DNA from: a bacterium endosymbiont of Pedicinus badii
Lineage (GTDB): Bacteria > Pseudomonadota > Gammaproteobacteria > Enterobacterales > Enterobacteriaceae
DNA length: 64,000 nt
Direction: 5' to 3'
Assembly: GCF_002075085.1 (NCBI RefSeq)
Contig: NZ_LKAS01000001.1
Span: 124,001-188,000 of the forward strand
Shown: piece after piece, positions 27,936 to 37,087 of the stretch
How the letters are laid out: every line of letters starts with the position of its first letter
Position numbering within the stretch: position 1 is the stretch's first letter
Translations under genes and position numbers: made by a program
Notes under the pieces: generated by a model
Seen by the model: the letters and a program-made list of their open reading frames with translations, nothing else
What the model was told of the DNA's origin: nothing
Databases searched by the model: none

Positions 27936-28880
27936 ATGAAAACTGCAATTGTTATTAGCACTCATGGAAAAACTGCAGAAAGTATTCTAGAAACTGCAGA
28001 AATGATTGCTGGAAAAAGAGAAAATATAAAATTTGTAAATTTTTTATCTGAAGAAGATACTGAAAAATTGTATAAAAAATTTAAAAGTACGATAAAAAAA
28101 TTGGATTGTAAGAAAGGTGTACTATTTTTAGTAGATATGTGGGGTGGTAGTCCATTTAATGCTGCTAGTAGAATTAAATCTGAAATAAGAAATTGTGAAA
28201 TTTTGACAGGATTGAATATTCCTATTCTACTAGAAGTGAGTACTTTAGAAGAAGAAAAATTTTCTTTAAAAGAATTAGCTAGTTATCTTCAAGAAATAGG
28301 AAAAAAAAGTATACAAATTACGCAAAAAAAAACAAAATGTAAAATAGAAAACAAACAAAAACCTATTAAAGAAAAAGAAAAACTAAGTATGAATCTTTCT
28401 TTAATTAGAATAGATGATCGTTTAATACACGGGCAAGTTGTAACAAGTTGGACTAAATCTACTAAAGCAAATAGAATTATAGTAGTAAATGACGAAATAT
28501 CAAAAGATTTAATTAGAAAAACTTTATTAACTCAAGTACCTCCTCCAGGAATTTCAGCTCATGTTGTTAGTATAGAAAAATTTATCAAAGTATATCAAAA
28601 TCCAAAATATTCTAAAGATCGAGTCATTTTACTTTTTACGAATCCTAAAGATGTATTTAAAGTTTTAGAAAAAGGAGTAAAATTTAAATCTGTAAATATA
28701 GGAGGTATGTCTTTTAAAGAAGGTAAAAAACAAATTCATTCTTCAATTTCTGTAAGTAGTGAAGATATAAAATATTTTTTAAAATTACATAAATTGGGAA
28801 TAGAATTAGAAATACGAAAGGTAGCTACAGAAAAATCAGTAAATTTAATAAAACTCATTAAAAAAGCAAATAATATTTAA
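27936..28880 (+). CDS. manX: Mannose-type PTS, IIAB component
   Basis: 314 residues (E. coli 323). The IIA domain has phospho-His10 in VISTHGKTAES, followed by a Lys-rich linker near 130-150 and then a IIB domain with phospho-His165 in RIDDRLIHGQVVTSW. It passes phosphate from HPr to the incoming sugar. It is the first gene of manXYZ; a 12-base gap leads to manY. The linker is about ten residues shorter than in E. coli. Confidence 0.96.
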   Translation: MKTAIVISTHGKTAESILETAEMIAGKRENIKFVNFLSEEDTEKLYKKFKSTIKKLDCKKGVLFLVDMWGGSPFNAASRIKSEIRNCEILTGLNIPILLEVSTLEEEKFSLKELASYLQEIGKKSIQITQKKTKCKIENKQKPIKEKEKLSMNLSLIRIDDRLIHGQVVTSWTKSTKANRIIVVNDEISKDLIRKTLLTQVPPPGISAHVVSIEKFIKVYQNPKYSKDRVILLFTNPKDVFKVLEKGVKFKSVNIGGMSFKEGKKQIHSSISVSSEDIKYFLKLHKLGIELEIRKVATEKSVNLIKLIKKANNI

Positions 28881-28892
28881 GGAACATCCAAA

Positions 28893-29693
28893 ATGGAAAT
28901 AAATATAATACAAATCGTTTTGTTGTTTTTTGTTGCTTGTTTGATTGGAATGGAATCCATTTTAGATGAATTTCAATTGCACAGACCAATAATTTCCTGT
29001 ACTTTAGTTGGAGCAATTTTAGGAGATGTAACAAAAGGAGTTATGATTGGTGGAACCTTAGAAATGATATCACTAGGATGGATGAATATAGGTGCAGCAA
29101 TTGCTCCAGATGTAGCACTAGCTTCTATAATATCTACTATTCTAGTAATTTCAGGCAGTCAAGAAATTGGATCGGGAATAGCGTTGGCTATACCATTAGC
29201 AGCAACAGGACAAGTTTTAACTATTTTAGTAAGAACAATTGCTGTAGGTTTACAGCATATAGCAAATAGATATGCAAACTTTGGAAAAATAAATCAAATT
29301 AGTAGAATACATATTTTAGCTCTTTTTATGCAAGCATTACGTATAGCAATTCCTTCTACCATAATAGGAATTTCTGTAGGAACAGAAAAAATTGGAAATT
29401 TCTTAAATTCAATACCAAAAGTTATTACTAATGGATTGAATATATCAGGAGGTATTATAGTTGTCGTAGGATATGCTATGGTAATAAACATGATGAAAAC
29501 TGGATACCTAATGCCTTTTTTCTATTTAGGTTTTGTAATAGCTGCTTTCACAAACTTTAACTTAGTAGCTCTTGGCATTATTGGATCAGTAATGGCTATT
29601 ATATATATACAGTTGAATCCAAAATATCAAAAAATTACTTCTTATACAAAAGAAAATCTGAGCGCTAAAACTATCGATAATGAATTAGATTAA
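28893..29693 (+). CDS. manY: Mannose-type PTS, IIC membrane component
   Basis: 266 residues, same as E. coli ManY. It is a membrane channel subunit with several Gly/Ala/Ile-rich helices; it starts MEINIIQIVLLFFVACLIGM and contains the conserved GGTLEMISLGWMNIGAAIAPD. With ManZ it imports mannose, glucose, glucosamine and related sugars while phosphorylating them. The retained complete operon implies that host-supplied hexoses are a main carbon source. Confidence 0.96.
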   Translation: MEINIIQIVLLFFVACLIGMESILDEFQLHRPIISCTLVGAILGDVTKGVMIGGTLEMISLGWMNIGAAIAPDVALASIISTILVISGSQEIGSGIALAIPLAATGQVLTILVRTIAVGLQHIANRYANFGKINQISRIHILALFMQALRIAIPSTIIGISVGTEKIGNFLNSIPKVITNGLNISGGIIVVVGYAMVINMMKTGYLMPFFYLGFVIAAFTNFNLVALGIIGSVMAIIYIQLNPKYQKITSYTKENLSAKTIDNELD

Positions 29694-29700
29694 TAAAAAA

Positions 29701-30558
29701 TTGGAATATTCTATGTCTAAAAAAAAAGAAATAATAAAAAAAAAAATTAGCAAAAAAGATCTTATTAAGGTGTTCTTTAGATCAAATTTTTTACAAGGTT
29801 CTTGGAATTTTGAAAGAATGCAAGCTATGGGATTTTGTTTTTCCATGATACCAATTATTAAAAAGTTGTATCCAAAAAATGACGAAAATAGAAAAGAAGC
29901 TCTTAAAAGACATCTGGAATTCTTTAATACTCATCCGTATATGTTTTCTCCTATTTTAGGAGTAACAATTGCAATGGAAGAAAAAAAATCAAAATTTTCT
30001 GGAATAAAAAGTTCTGTAATTAATGGTATTAAAGTAGGTCTTATGGGTCCTTTAGCTGGAGTTGGAGATCCTATATTTTGGGGTACTATCAGACCTATTT
30101 TAGCCGCTTTAGGAGCTACTTTTGCAATAGCTGGTAATATTTTTGGTCCAATACTATTTTTTAGTACTTTTAATCTAGTAAGATTATCTACAAAATACTA
30201 TGGTTTGCTATACGGATATAAAAAAGGTGCTAATATCGTAGAAGATATTAAAGGAGGAGTGCTACAAAAAATTACTGAAGGATCTTCAATACTAGGACTT
30301 TTTGTAATGGGAGCTTTAGTAAATAAATGGACACACATCAATATACCTGTTGTAATCTCAAGATTAGAAGGAGGAAATGGAGATTCTAAAATTACTACAT
30401 TGCAAAACGTATTAGATCAACTTATGCCGGGAATTGTACCTCTAATTTTAACTTTCTTTTGTATTTGGCTATTGAATAAAAAAATTAATGCTCTTTGGAT
30501 TATTGTGAGTTTTTTTATTTTTGGAATTTTAGGATATTGGTTAGGAATTCTAAACTAA
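29701..30558 (+). CDS. manZ: Mannose-type PTS, IID membrane component
   Basis: 285 residues (E. coli 283-286). Family marks: FFRSNFLQGSWNFERMQAMGFC at the start and GPLAGVGDPIFWGTIRPI in the middle. It forms the IIC/IID membrane complex with ManY. It is the last gene of the operon, followed directly by a hairpin terminator. In E. coli ManYZ also serves as a phage lambda DNA entry and bacteriocin receptor, which is likely irrelevant here. Confidence 0.96.
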   Translation: MEYSMSKKKEIIKKKISKKDLIKVFFRSNFLQGSWNFERMQAMGFCFSMIPIIKKLYPKNDENRKEALKRHLEFFNTHPYMFSPILGVTIAMEEKKSKFSGIKSSVINGIKVGLMGPLAGVGDPIFWGTIRPILAALGATFAIAGNIFGPILFFSTFNLVRLSTKYYGLLYGYKKGANIVEDIKGGVLQKITEGSSILGLFVMGALVNKWTHINIPVVISRLEGGNGDSKITTLQNVLDQLMPGIVPLILTFFCIWLLNKKINALWIIVSFFIFGILGYWLGILN

Positions 30559-30597
30559 AAAATTGCAACTCTTTTTATAGGAGTTGCAATTTTTTTG
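30559..30597. terminator. Rho-independent terminator after manZ, shared with cspC
   Basis: AAAATTGCAACTC (30559-30571) pairs perfectly with GAGTTGCAATTTT (30581-30593) around a 9-base loop, followed by T. It lies between convergent manZ and cspC and, with A/T tracts on both sides, can work on both strands. Confidence 0.88.
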
Positions 30598-30600
30598 CAA

Positions 30601-30810
30601 TTATAATGTAGTTACATTAATAGCTGAAGGTCCTTTTTGTCCGTCTTGGATTTCAAATTCTACATTTTGTCCTTCTGATAAGGTTTTAAAACCACTTCCT
30701 TGAATAGCTGAAAAATGCACAAATACGTCTTTACTGCCATCTTCAGGAGTGATAAAACCAAATCCTTTAGATTCATTAAACCACTTGACTTGACCTTTAA
30801 TTTTTGCCAT
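30601..30810 (-). CDS. cspC: CspC, cold-shock-like RNA-binding protein
   Basis: 69 residues, same as E. coli CspC and almost identical to it: [20 protein letters not shown] with RNP1 KGFGFI and RNP2 VFVHF. It binds single-stranded RNA, acts as an RNA chaperone and transcription antiterminator, and stabilises stress mRNAs. It is the most conserved protein in the window, which fits high expression in symbionts. GAGGAA stands 12 bases before the ATG. Its place after manXYZ is as in E. coli. Confidence 0.97.
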   Translation of the reverse strand: MAKIKGQVKWFNESKGFGFITPEDGSKDVFVHFSAIQGSGFKTLSEGQNVEFEIQDGQKGPSAINVTTL

Positions 30811-30928
30811 TGTTACTTATTTCCTCAAACTAAATTAATAAAATTTTATAAAAGAAAATTGTTGCTGTATTTTAGAATTTATTTTTTCTATACAGAAACT
30901 TTTTATTCTTTTATTTCATGATAAAAAT

Positions 30929-30955
30929 ATTATATTGAACAAAAAATTTATGCAA
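30929..30955 (-). promoter_or_regulatory. Candidate cspC promoter
   Basis: On the reverse strand TTGCAT (30955-30950) and TATAAT (30934-30929) are separated by 15 bases, slightly short. Start would be near 30922, leaving an untranslated leader of about 110 bases before cspC, long as in other csp genes. The rest of 30811-31037 shows nothing else. Confidence 0.4.
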
Positions 30956-31037
30956 TTTTTTTTACAAAATTTTTAATTGATAGATTTTTATTGTACTTGA
31001 GTTTTTGAATATTTCAAATTTTATAATTACGAGAAAA

Positions 31038-31925
31038 TTAGAAATATTTTTCCATTAGTAGAGCTTTTATTCTTTTCTCTAAACTAGGATGCGATAAAAA
31101 TAATTTAGTTAAAATATTCGAATTAGTTTTTTTTCCATTTATACAAAATGCCTGTACATGATTAGGTTCTTTAGGAGAAATACTGCTTTTTAGTTTTTCT
31201 AAAGCAGAAATCATATTTTTTTTTCCAACTATTTTTGCAGATCCAGCGTCAGCGTAAAACTCTCTATTTCTAGAGAACCAAAACACTATAACACTTGCAA
31301 ATATTCCTAATATAGTTTCTAATATCATACAAAAAACAAAATACAAAAAACTATTTTGTGGTTTTTCTTCTTTACAATTTTTGCTGTTTTGAAATATAGA
31401 ATATACAATTTGAGCAAGTATTCTGGAAAAGAAAAATACAAAAGTATTTAGTACACCTTGCAATAGAGTCATAGTAACCATATCACCATTTGATATATGA
31501 CTAATTTCATGAGCCAAAACTGCTTCTTTCTCTTTTTCGTTCATATTATCTATTAATCCTTGACTTACAGCTATTAAAGAATTATCTTTACTTATTCCAG
31601 TTGCAAAAGCATTTATTTCCATAGATGGATATATAGCAATTTTCGGAGTTTTAATATTTACTATTTTTGCATGTTTAGATATAGTTTTGAATAACCAATT
31701 TTCTTCTTGGTTTGTAATTTTTTTTATTATTCTCCCAGATACGGATTTTAGAGATAAATACTTTGATAGTACTAAAGATACTATAGATCCTCCAAATCCA
31801 AATATTCCTGAAATTATTAGTAGAGATAGTATATTAGATTTTTGAAATCCGGAAAATTGTAAGATCATTCCTAATGTTAGTAAAATTGAAAAGTTTGTTA
31901 GAAGAAAAATTGCTATTCTTAGCAT
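31038..31925 (-). CDS. htpX: HtpX, membrane zinc metalloprotease
   Basis: 295 residues (E. coli 293). M48 peptidase with the zinc motif LAHEISH: His139, Glu140 and His143 at the E. coli positions, and a third ligand Glu in NREFYADAGSAKI. Membrane helices are at about 4-24, 32-54, 151-175 and 190-215. It degrades damaged membrane proteins with FtsH. It follows cspC as in E. coli. Confidence 0.96.
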   Translation of the reverse strand: MLRIAIFLLTNFSILLTLGMILQFSGFQKSNILSLLIISGIFGFGGSIVSLVLSKYLSLKSVSGRIIKKITNQEENWLFKTISKHAKIVNIKTPKIAIYPSMEINAFATGISKDNSLIAVSQGLIDNMNEKEKEAVLAHEISHISNGDMVTMTLLQGVLNTFVFFFSRILAQIVYSIFQNSKNCKEEKPQNSFLYFVFCMILETILGIFASVIVFWFSRNREFYADAGSAKIVGKKNMISALEKLKSSISPKEPNHVQAFCINGKKTNSNILTKLFLSHPSLEKRIKALLMEKYF

Positions 31926-32089
31926 AATTTTATTTTCTCCATTATAAATAAGATTTTATAAAAATTTTAATGTTTGCAAAATTATAAAAAATTATTTTTT
32001 TTTAGTAAACATTAAACTAATTTAATTTTAAATAGTAGGAAAAAAATACTTTAATTGCTTAGTATTTTACAAATCTAAATTTTATAATC

Positions 32090-34831
32090 ATGAAAATAAC
32101 AAATTCTATAGTGGCAAAATTAACCACTTTTATAATACTGAATCTAATAATTATTTGGATACTGTCTATATTTATATTTTCTTATATTTCTTTTGATAGA
32201 AATAAAAGAATGATCTTAGAAAATACTGAAAAACTTGCTTTATTAAAAAATAATCTAACAAGTTATAAATTTTTAGGAGCAGAAAAAGATGTAGAAGAAT
32301 TAGAAAAGAAATATAAGAATTATAAAGAAAAAAATCATTATACATCTTCTATTCTAGAAAAGAATGATAGAAAAAATAAGAATGTTTGTACATACAAAAA
32401 TACAAAAGAGAATTACAAAAATTTTATAAAGTACTATGGAACTTCTGGACAAACTTACTATATAGATAGTTTTCTATTTGATCAAAAATATAATATTTTA
32501 CTTTTGCCAAAAAAAGTAGAAAAGGGATATTTTTTTGCACAAAAAAAAATTTTAAATGAAATTTCAGAGTATTCAAAAAATAAAAAATTTTATTGGAGCA
32601 TTCCAAGATACCAAGAAAAAATAGGATGGATAGTTTCTGTAGCTAAAAAAGTAGATTGTAATACTGTTATAGGTTTAATTATAAAAATTAATGATATTTT
32701 TGAGTATACAAGCAAAATTTTTGGAACAGAAATAAATGTCTGGACTGATAAAAAAGGAAATCTTTTACATTTTTCTCGAGTATCTGAATTTAATGAAAAA
32801 AAATTAAAATCTATTATTGACTTCAAAAATATCCGAGAAGGTTGGCAAAAAATTTCTGGATACAGTATATACTGTAAAATTTTGGTACCAAATAAATGGA
32901 AACAAATTACTATACTACCCAATAGAGATTTTTTTGATGAAAGTATGAAAATTTTAAATAAACAGCTTCCATTTGTAGTACTGACTTTATTAATTTTAAT
33001 TACTAATTTAGTTATTTTATTAAGAATACACTTAGCTAAACCACTTTGGAAATTTATAGATATTATTACTAAAACAAGTTTTAAATCTTTACAAAAAAAA
33101 CTACCTCAAAATAGAAACGATGAGATTGGAAAAATAGCAAAATCTTATAATTTACTATTAAAAATTTTAAAATTTCAATATGAAAATTTGGAAAAACAAG
33201 TTCAATATAGAACAAGACAAATTAATTTTGCTAAAAAAAAAGCAGAAATTGAAAATAAAAGAAAAAGTATACAAATTACAAATATTAGTCATGAAATAAG
33301 AACTCCATTAAATGGAATACTAGGAGCCATAGATATGTTAAAGACTACTTCTCTTAGTAAAAAACAAAAAGAATTAAATAAGATTACTAAAGAATGTGCA
33401 GTATCTCTATCTTCTATAGTAAATAATTTACTAGATTATTCTATAATAGAATCAGGACAAATTTCTTTACATAATAAAATAACTTCTATACTGAGAATAA
33501 TAGATCAGTCAATTTATACCATACAAAATGCAAGTAAAAAAAAATCAATTGAATTAAGAACTTTTATAGGAAGAAGAATTCCAAAAGAGATTTATACAGA
33601 TGGAGAAAAATTAAAACAAATACTAATTAATATTCTAGGTAATGCAATTAAATTTACTCAAAAAAACGGAAAAATACTTCTTAGTGTTCTAAGAAGAAAA
33701 AAAAATATAAGATTTTCTATTCATGATAATGGATCAGGTATATCCGATAAAGATCAATCAAAGATATTTATACCATTTTTCCAATCAAAAAACACAGTTC
33801 AAGGTACTGGATTAGGACTAACAATTGCTAAAAATTTAGTTGAAATTATGAAAGGAAAAATATCTTTGTATAGTATTTTAAATTTTGGCACTATTGTAGT
33901 TTGCACCATTCCTTTACTAACAAAAGAAAAAGAAGAAATAAAATTTCATAAAGAAATCAAAAAAGTTCCTCTTTTTTTATACCAACAATTATCTAACTGG
34001 GGAATAAAATGCAGTATTTCATATGAGAAAAACAAGTATTTTAAAAAAGAATTTCAATTCTTACCAAATCAATTATACAAATATATAAGAAATATACTCA
34101 AAGAAAAAAATTTCTATAAATTTAAGAAAAAACATTTTTTAGTGCAACCATGGAGAATGAAAATACTTATAGTAGAAGATGAAAAAATTAATAGAAATTT
34201 AATTACTATGATGTTAGAGTATTTACAACAAGAAGTCTATTCTGTTTCTTCTGCAAGAAAAGCAATTTTACTAGGAAGAGTTCATAGATTTGATTTAGTT
34301 ATAGTAGATATAAAAATGCCAGAAATAAGTGGATTATCTTGTATAGAAATTTGGAGAGAAGACGAAAAAAATAAAGATAAAAATTGCATGATCGTTATAC
34401 TTTCTGCTAGTATTTCACAAAAAGATATAAAATATAGTAAAAAAATAGGAGTTAATCAATACTTGATTAAACCAATTAATATTTTACAAATTGCAAATAT
34501 TTTAAGCATTGCATATGAATTTCAAATTCTAAGAAATATTCCATTAAAAGAGAATCATACAGAAAAAAAAGAAAATTTTAAAAAATTTTTTGTTCCTAAA
34601 AAGAAATTATTTCTTTTCTTCAAAAAAATTATTTCTAAAATTTATAAAAATAGAAAAAATAAAGAAAAAATTTCGTTTTTTTTACATAATATAAAAGGAA
34701 TTGCAGGACAATGTAATTTAAAAAATACTTTTAATAGAGTAGTAAAAATTGAAAAAAATCAAAAAGAAGAAATATCTAATAAAGAAATCTTATTATTATA
34801 TGATACTATACAAAAAAATTTAAAGACCTAA
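32090..34831 (+). CDS. ssrA: SsrA-type tripartite sensor kinase
   Basis: 913 residues (Salmonella SsrA 920). Membrane helices at about 12-34 and 294-314 bracket a periplasmic sensor. HAMP follows (AKPLWKFIDIITKT), then HisKA with His401 (NISHEIRTPLNGILGAIDML), HATPase (LGNAIKFTQ, GTGLGLTIAKNL), receiver with Asp740 (DLVIVDIKMPE) and HPt with His866 (LHNIKGIAGQ). Salmonella equivalents are His405, Asp739 and His867. Segments FYWSIPRYQEKIGW, GWQKISGY and NKRKSIQITNISHE match SsrA rather than BarA, RcsC or TorS. It is a phosphorelay to the neighbouring ssrB. In Salmonella it senses the vacuole (low pH, osmolarity). This gene is unrelated to tmRNA, which shares the name. Orthology is from memory of the family. 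Confidence 0.88.
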   Translation: MKITNSIVAKLTTFIILNLIIIWILSIFIFSYISFDRNKRMILENTEKLALLKNNLTSYKFLGAEKDVEELEKKYKNYKEKNHYTSSILEKNDRKNKNVCTYKNTKENYKNFIKYYGTSGQTYYIDSFLFDQKYNILLLPKKVEKGYFFAQKKILNEISEYSKNKKFYWSIPRYQEKIGWIVSVAKKVDCNTVIGLIIKINDIFEYTSKIFGTEINVWTDKKGNLLHFSRVSEFNEKKLKSIIDFKNIREGWQKISGYSIYCKILVPNKWKQITILPNRDFFDESMKILNKQLPFVVLTLLILITNLVILLRIHLAKPLWKFIDIITKTSFKSLQKKLPQNRNDEIGKIAKSYNLLLKILKFQYENLEKQVQYRTRQINFAKKKAEIENKRKSIQITNISHEIRTPLNGILGAIDMLKTTSLSKKQKELNKITKECAVSLSSIVNNLLDYSIIESGQISLHNKITSILRIIDQSIYTIQNASKKKSIELRTFIGRRIPKEIYTDGEKLKQILINILGNAIKFTQKNGKILLSVLRRKKNIRFSIHDNGSGISDKDQSKIFIPFFQSKNTVQGTGLGLTIAKNLVEIMKGKISLYSILNFGTIVVCTIPLLTKEKEEIKFHKEIKKVPLFLYQQLSNWGIKCSISYEKNKYFKKEFQFLPNQLYKYIRNILKEKNFYKFKKKHFLVQPWRMKILIVEDEKINRNLITMMLEYLQQEVYSVSSARKAILLGRVHRFDLVIVDIKMPEISGLSCIEIWREDEKNKDKNCMIVILSASISQKDIKYSKKIGVNQYLIKPINILQIANILSIAYEFQILRNIPLKENHTEKKENFKKFFVPKKKLFLFFKKIISKIYKNRKNKEKISFFLHNIKGIAGQCNLKNTFNRVVKIEKNQKEEISNKEILLLYDTIQKNLKT

Positions 34832-34832
34832 T

Positions 34833-35462
34833 ATGTATAATTTGATAATAGCTGATGATCATGAAATTATTTTTTATGCAATTAAAAATCTTTTATATCC
34901 TTATACTAGATTTAAAATAATAGCAAAAACTAATAAAGGAAACTCTTTATATAAAATTTGTTGTTTACATAAGCCAGATATTTTAATTTTAGATTTAAAT
35001 TTACCGGATATTAATGGATTAAACTTAATTTCTAAACTACACTATGAAATTCCAGAAATGTCTATATTAGCCTATACTGCTTTTACAGAAGAAAAAATTG
35101 CTATCAGAGCTTTTTCTGATGGAGTAAAAGGATACGTTCTAAAAAACAGTAAGAAACAAATATTACTAGCTGCAATACAAACTGTAGCTGTTAAAAAAGT
35201 ATATATTGATCCTTCTTTAAATAGAAAAACAATTCTGCAAAAAATAAAAAATAAAAAAAGATTTTTTATTCTTTCTTTCAGAGAAAAACAAATTTTACAG
35301 TTAATTTCTTTAGGATACACTAATAAAAAAATTGCAGAAAATTTATTTATTAGTGTAAAAACGGTAGAAACACATAGACTAAATATTATGAGAAAACTAA
35401 GTGTACACAAAGTAACAGAATTACTAAATTTCTCTAGAAAATTAGGTCTTATTCAAGACTAG
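34833..35462 (+). CDS. ssrB: SsrB-type NarL/FixJ response regulator
   Basis: 209 residues (Salmonella SsrB 212). Receiver with Asp8, Asp9, phospho-Asp54 (DILILDLNLPDINGL) and Lys104 (GYVLKNS), then a LuxR-type helix-turn-helix ending SVKTVETHRLNIMRKLSVHKVTELLNFSRKLGLI. The runs LLAALQTVAV in Salmonella and LLAAIQTVAV here, and VHKVTELLN in both, mark it as SsrB rather than UvrY or RcsB. His10 matches the acid-sensing His12 of Salmonella, while the redox-active Cys203 is Phe here. It starts one base after ssrA, so the two are one unit. Targets are not visible in this window; the autotransporter at 10802 is a candidate by inference only. Confidence 0.88.
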   Translation: MYNLIIADDHEIIFYAIKNLLYPYTRFKIIAKTNKGNSLYKICCLHKPDILILDLNLPDINGLNLISKLHYEIPEMSILAYTAFTEEKIAIRAFSDGVKGYVLKNSKKQILLAAIQTVAVKKVYIDPSLNRKTILQKIKNKKRFFILSFREKQILQLISLGYTNKKIAENLFISVKTVETHRLNIMRKLSVHKVTELLNFSRKLGLIQD

Positions 35463-35474
35463 TTTTGTAGTAAA

Positions 35475-36953
35475 TTAAGAGTTATTCCAATATCTTTTAT
35501 CTTTTTTTAGTATTTTAAAAGAAGATTTTGGACCCCAAGTTCCAGAAGGATAGGTTTGTAAAAATTTTTCTTTTTTTGATATTACTTCAGATAAAGAATC
35601 TATCCATTTCCAAGATTCTTCCATTTCTTCTCTTCCTACAAAAAGAGATTGATTTCCTTTCATAACTTCTAATAAAAGTTTTTCATAAGAATTAGAGCAG
35701 TATTTTTTAGTTTTAAATATTCTATTAAAATTTGCATTTAATTTTACTTTTTTATAAAAATTGTTTTTTTCTAAATTAGGAATTTTGCTAAAAATATCGA
35801 TATCTACTCCTTCATCAGGTTGTAGTCTAATTGTAATTTTATTTTGTTCAAAAAATTTATTTTTTTGTTTTAAAAATTTAAATGGATTTCTAAAGTACAA
35901 AACTATTTTTGAACATTTTTTTGGCATTCTTTTTCCAGTTCGTAAATAAAATGGAACTCCAAACCAATTGGAATTTTCTATCTCTATTTTGGCAGCAAAA
36001 AAAGTTTCTGTTTGACTTTTTTGATTTGCATTTGCTTCTTGTAAGTATCCTAGAACTCTTTTTTTGTCTATATATCCAGAACTATATTGACCAAGAGAAA
36101 TCAAATTTCTGGCATTTTTAATATCCATTTTTTTTAAAGATTTTAAAATTTTTACTTTTTCCTTTCTTATAGAAAAAACATTCATAGAATTTGGTTTTTT
36201 CATAGAAATCATTGTAAGTATTTGCAGCATGTGGCTTTGAAACATATCTTTCATTTGTCCTATTCTATCGAAATAATTCCATCTTTTTTCTATGCCTATT
36301 TTTTCTGCCAAAGTTATTTGTATATGGTCTATAGAAATATTATTCCAATTAAAATAAAAAAAAGAATTATAAAATCGTAAAGGAAATAAGTTTAAAACAG
36401 TTTCTTTTCCTAAATAATGATCTATTCTATAGATTTGTTCTTCTTGAAAGTATCTTAAAATTTTTTCATTTGTTTTTTTTACAGAAGAATAGTCTGTACC
36501 GAAAGGTTTTTCTAGTATAATTCTATTTTCTTTTTTGTTCATTTTGAATTTAGCTAATCCATAGCAAATATTAGAAAAAGTTTCAGGTGGTGTAGCGAAA
36601 TAGCTAATTGTAATAAAAGAATTTAGTTCAATAATTTCTTTTAATTTTTTAAAATTTTTTGTTTCTTCTATATCTAAATTACAGAATATTAATTTTTCTC
36701 TTAGTCTATTCCAAACTGAAAATTCTAAAAAATTTTTAATTTTTTTTTTTATAGCAACGAAAAAAATTTCTCTATAAAAATTTGAATTCCAATTTGCTCT
36801 TCCGACTCCTATAATTTTAGTTTTTGGATGTATAAGATGCATTTTTTCTAGTTGATAAATAGCAGGATACAATTTTTTTTTAGATAAATTTCCTTTAGCG
36901 CCAAAAATTACTAAATTATACGGATTTATTTTTTTTTGTACAATTTTTGGCAT
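35475..36953 (-). CDS. zwf: Glucose-6-phosphate 1-dehydrogenase
   Basis: 492 residues (E. coli 491). NADP-binding VIFGAKGNLSKKKLYPAIY at the N-terminus, substrate/catalytic motif RIDHYLGKETVLNLFPLRF, and YLRTGKRMPKK. It catalyses the first step of the oxidative pentose phosphate pathway. With gnd at 47723 it gives NADPH and ribulose-5-phosphate; the lactonase between them (pgl) is not in the window. The gene is divergent from pykA, as in E. coli, but hexR, which lies between them there, is gone. Confidence 0.96.
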   Translation of the reverse strand: MPKIVQKKINPYNLVIFGAKGNLSKKKLYPAIYQLEKMHLIHPKTKIIGVGRANWNSNFYREIFFVAIKKKIKNFLEFSVWNRLREKLIFCNLDIEETKNFKKLKEIIELNSFITISYFATPPETFSNICYGLAKFKMNKKENRIILEKPFGTDYSSVKKTNEKILRYFQEEQIYRIDHYLGKETVLNLFPLRFYNSFFYFNWNNISIDHIQITLAEKIGIEKRWNYFDRIGQMKDMFQSHMLQILTMISMKKPNSMNVFSIRKEKVKILKSLKKMDIKNARNLISLGQYSSGYIDKKRVLGYLQEANANQKSQTETFFAAKIEIENSNWFGVPFYLRTGKRMPKKCSKIVLYFRNPFKFLKQKNKFFEQNKITIRLQPDEGVDIDIFSKIPNLEKNNFYKKVKLNANFNRIFKTKKYCSNSYEKLLLEVMKGNQSLFVGREEMEESWKWIDSLSEVISKKEKFLQTYPSGTWGPKSSFKILKKDKRYWNNS

Positions 36954-37087
36954 ATGATTTCCTTTTAAGAATTAGATGATTAATTTTGATAAAGATTATA
37001 ACAAAACTATTTTTTTTAAAGATATTTATATTATATTGTTTAAATAAAAAATAAAAATTTTTATAAAAACAAAAGGAATTTATTTAT

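Noticed and set aside
32083-32088. TATAAT just before ssrA as its promoter
   Set aside because: It ends one base before the ATG, so transcription would begin inside the gene; probably chance in AT-rich DNA.
32090-35462. Identification of the kinase/regulator pair as BarA/UvrY
   Set aside because: Same domain order, but the large periplasmic sensor, phospho-site positions and long shared segments fit SsrA, and the regulator matches SsrB (VAV..YIDP, VHKVTELLN) far better than UvrY.
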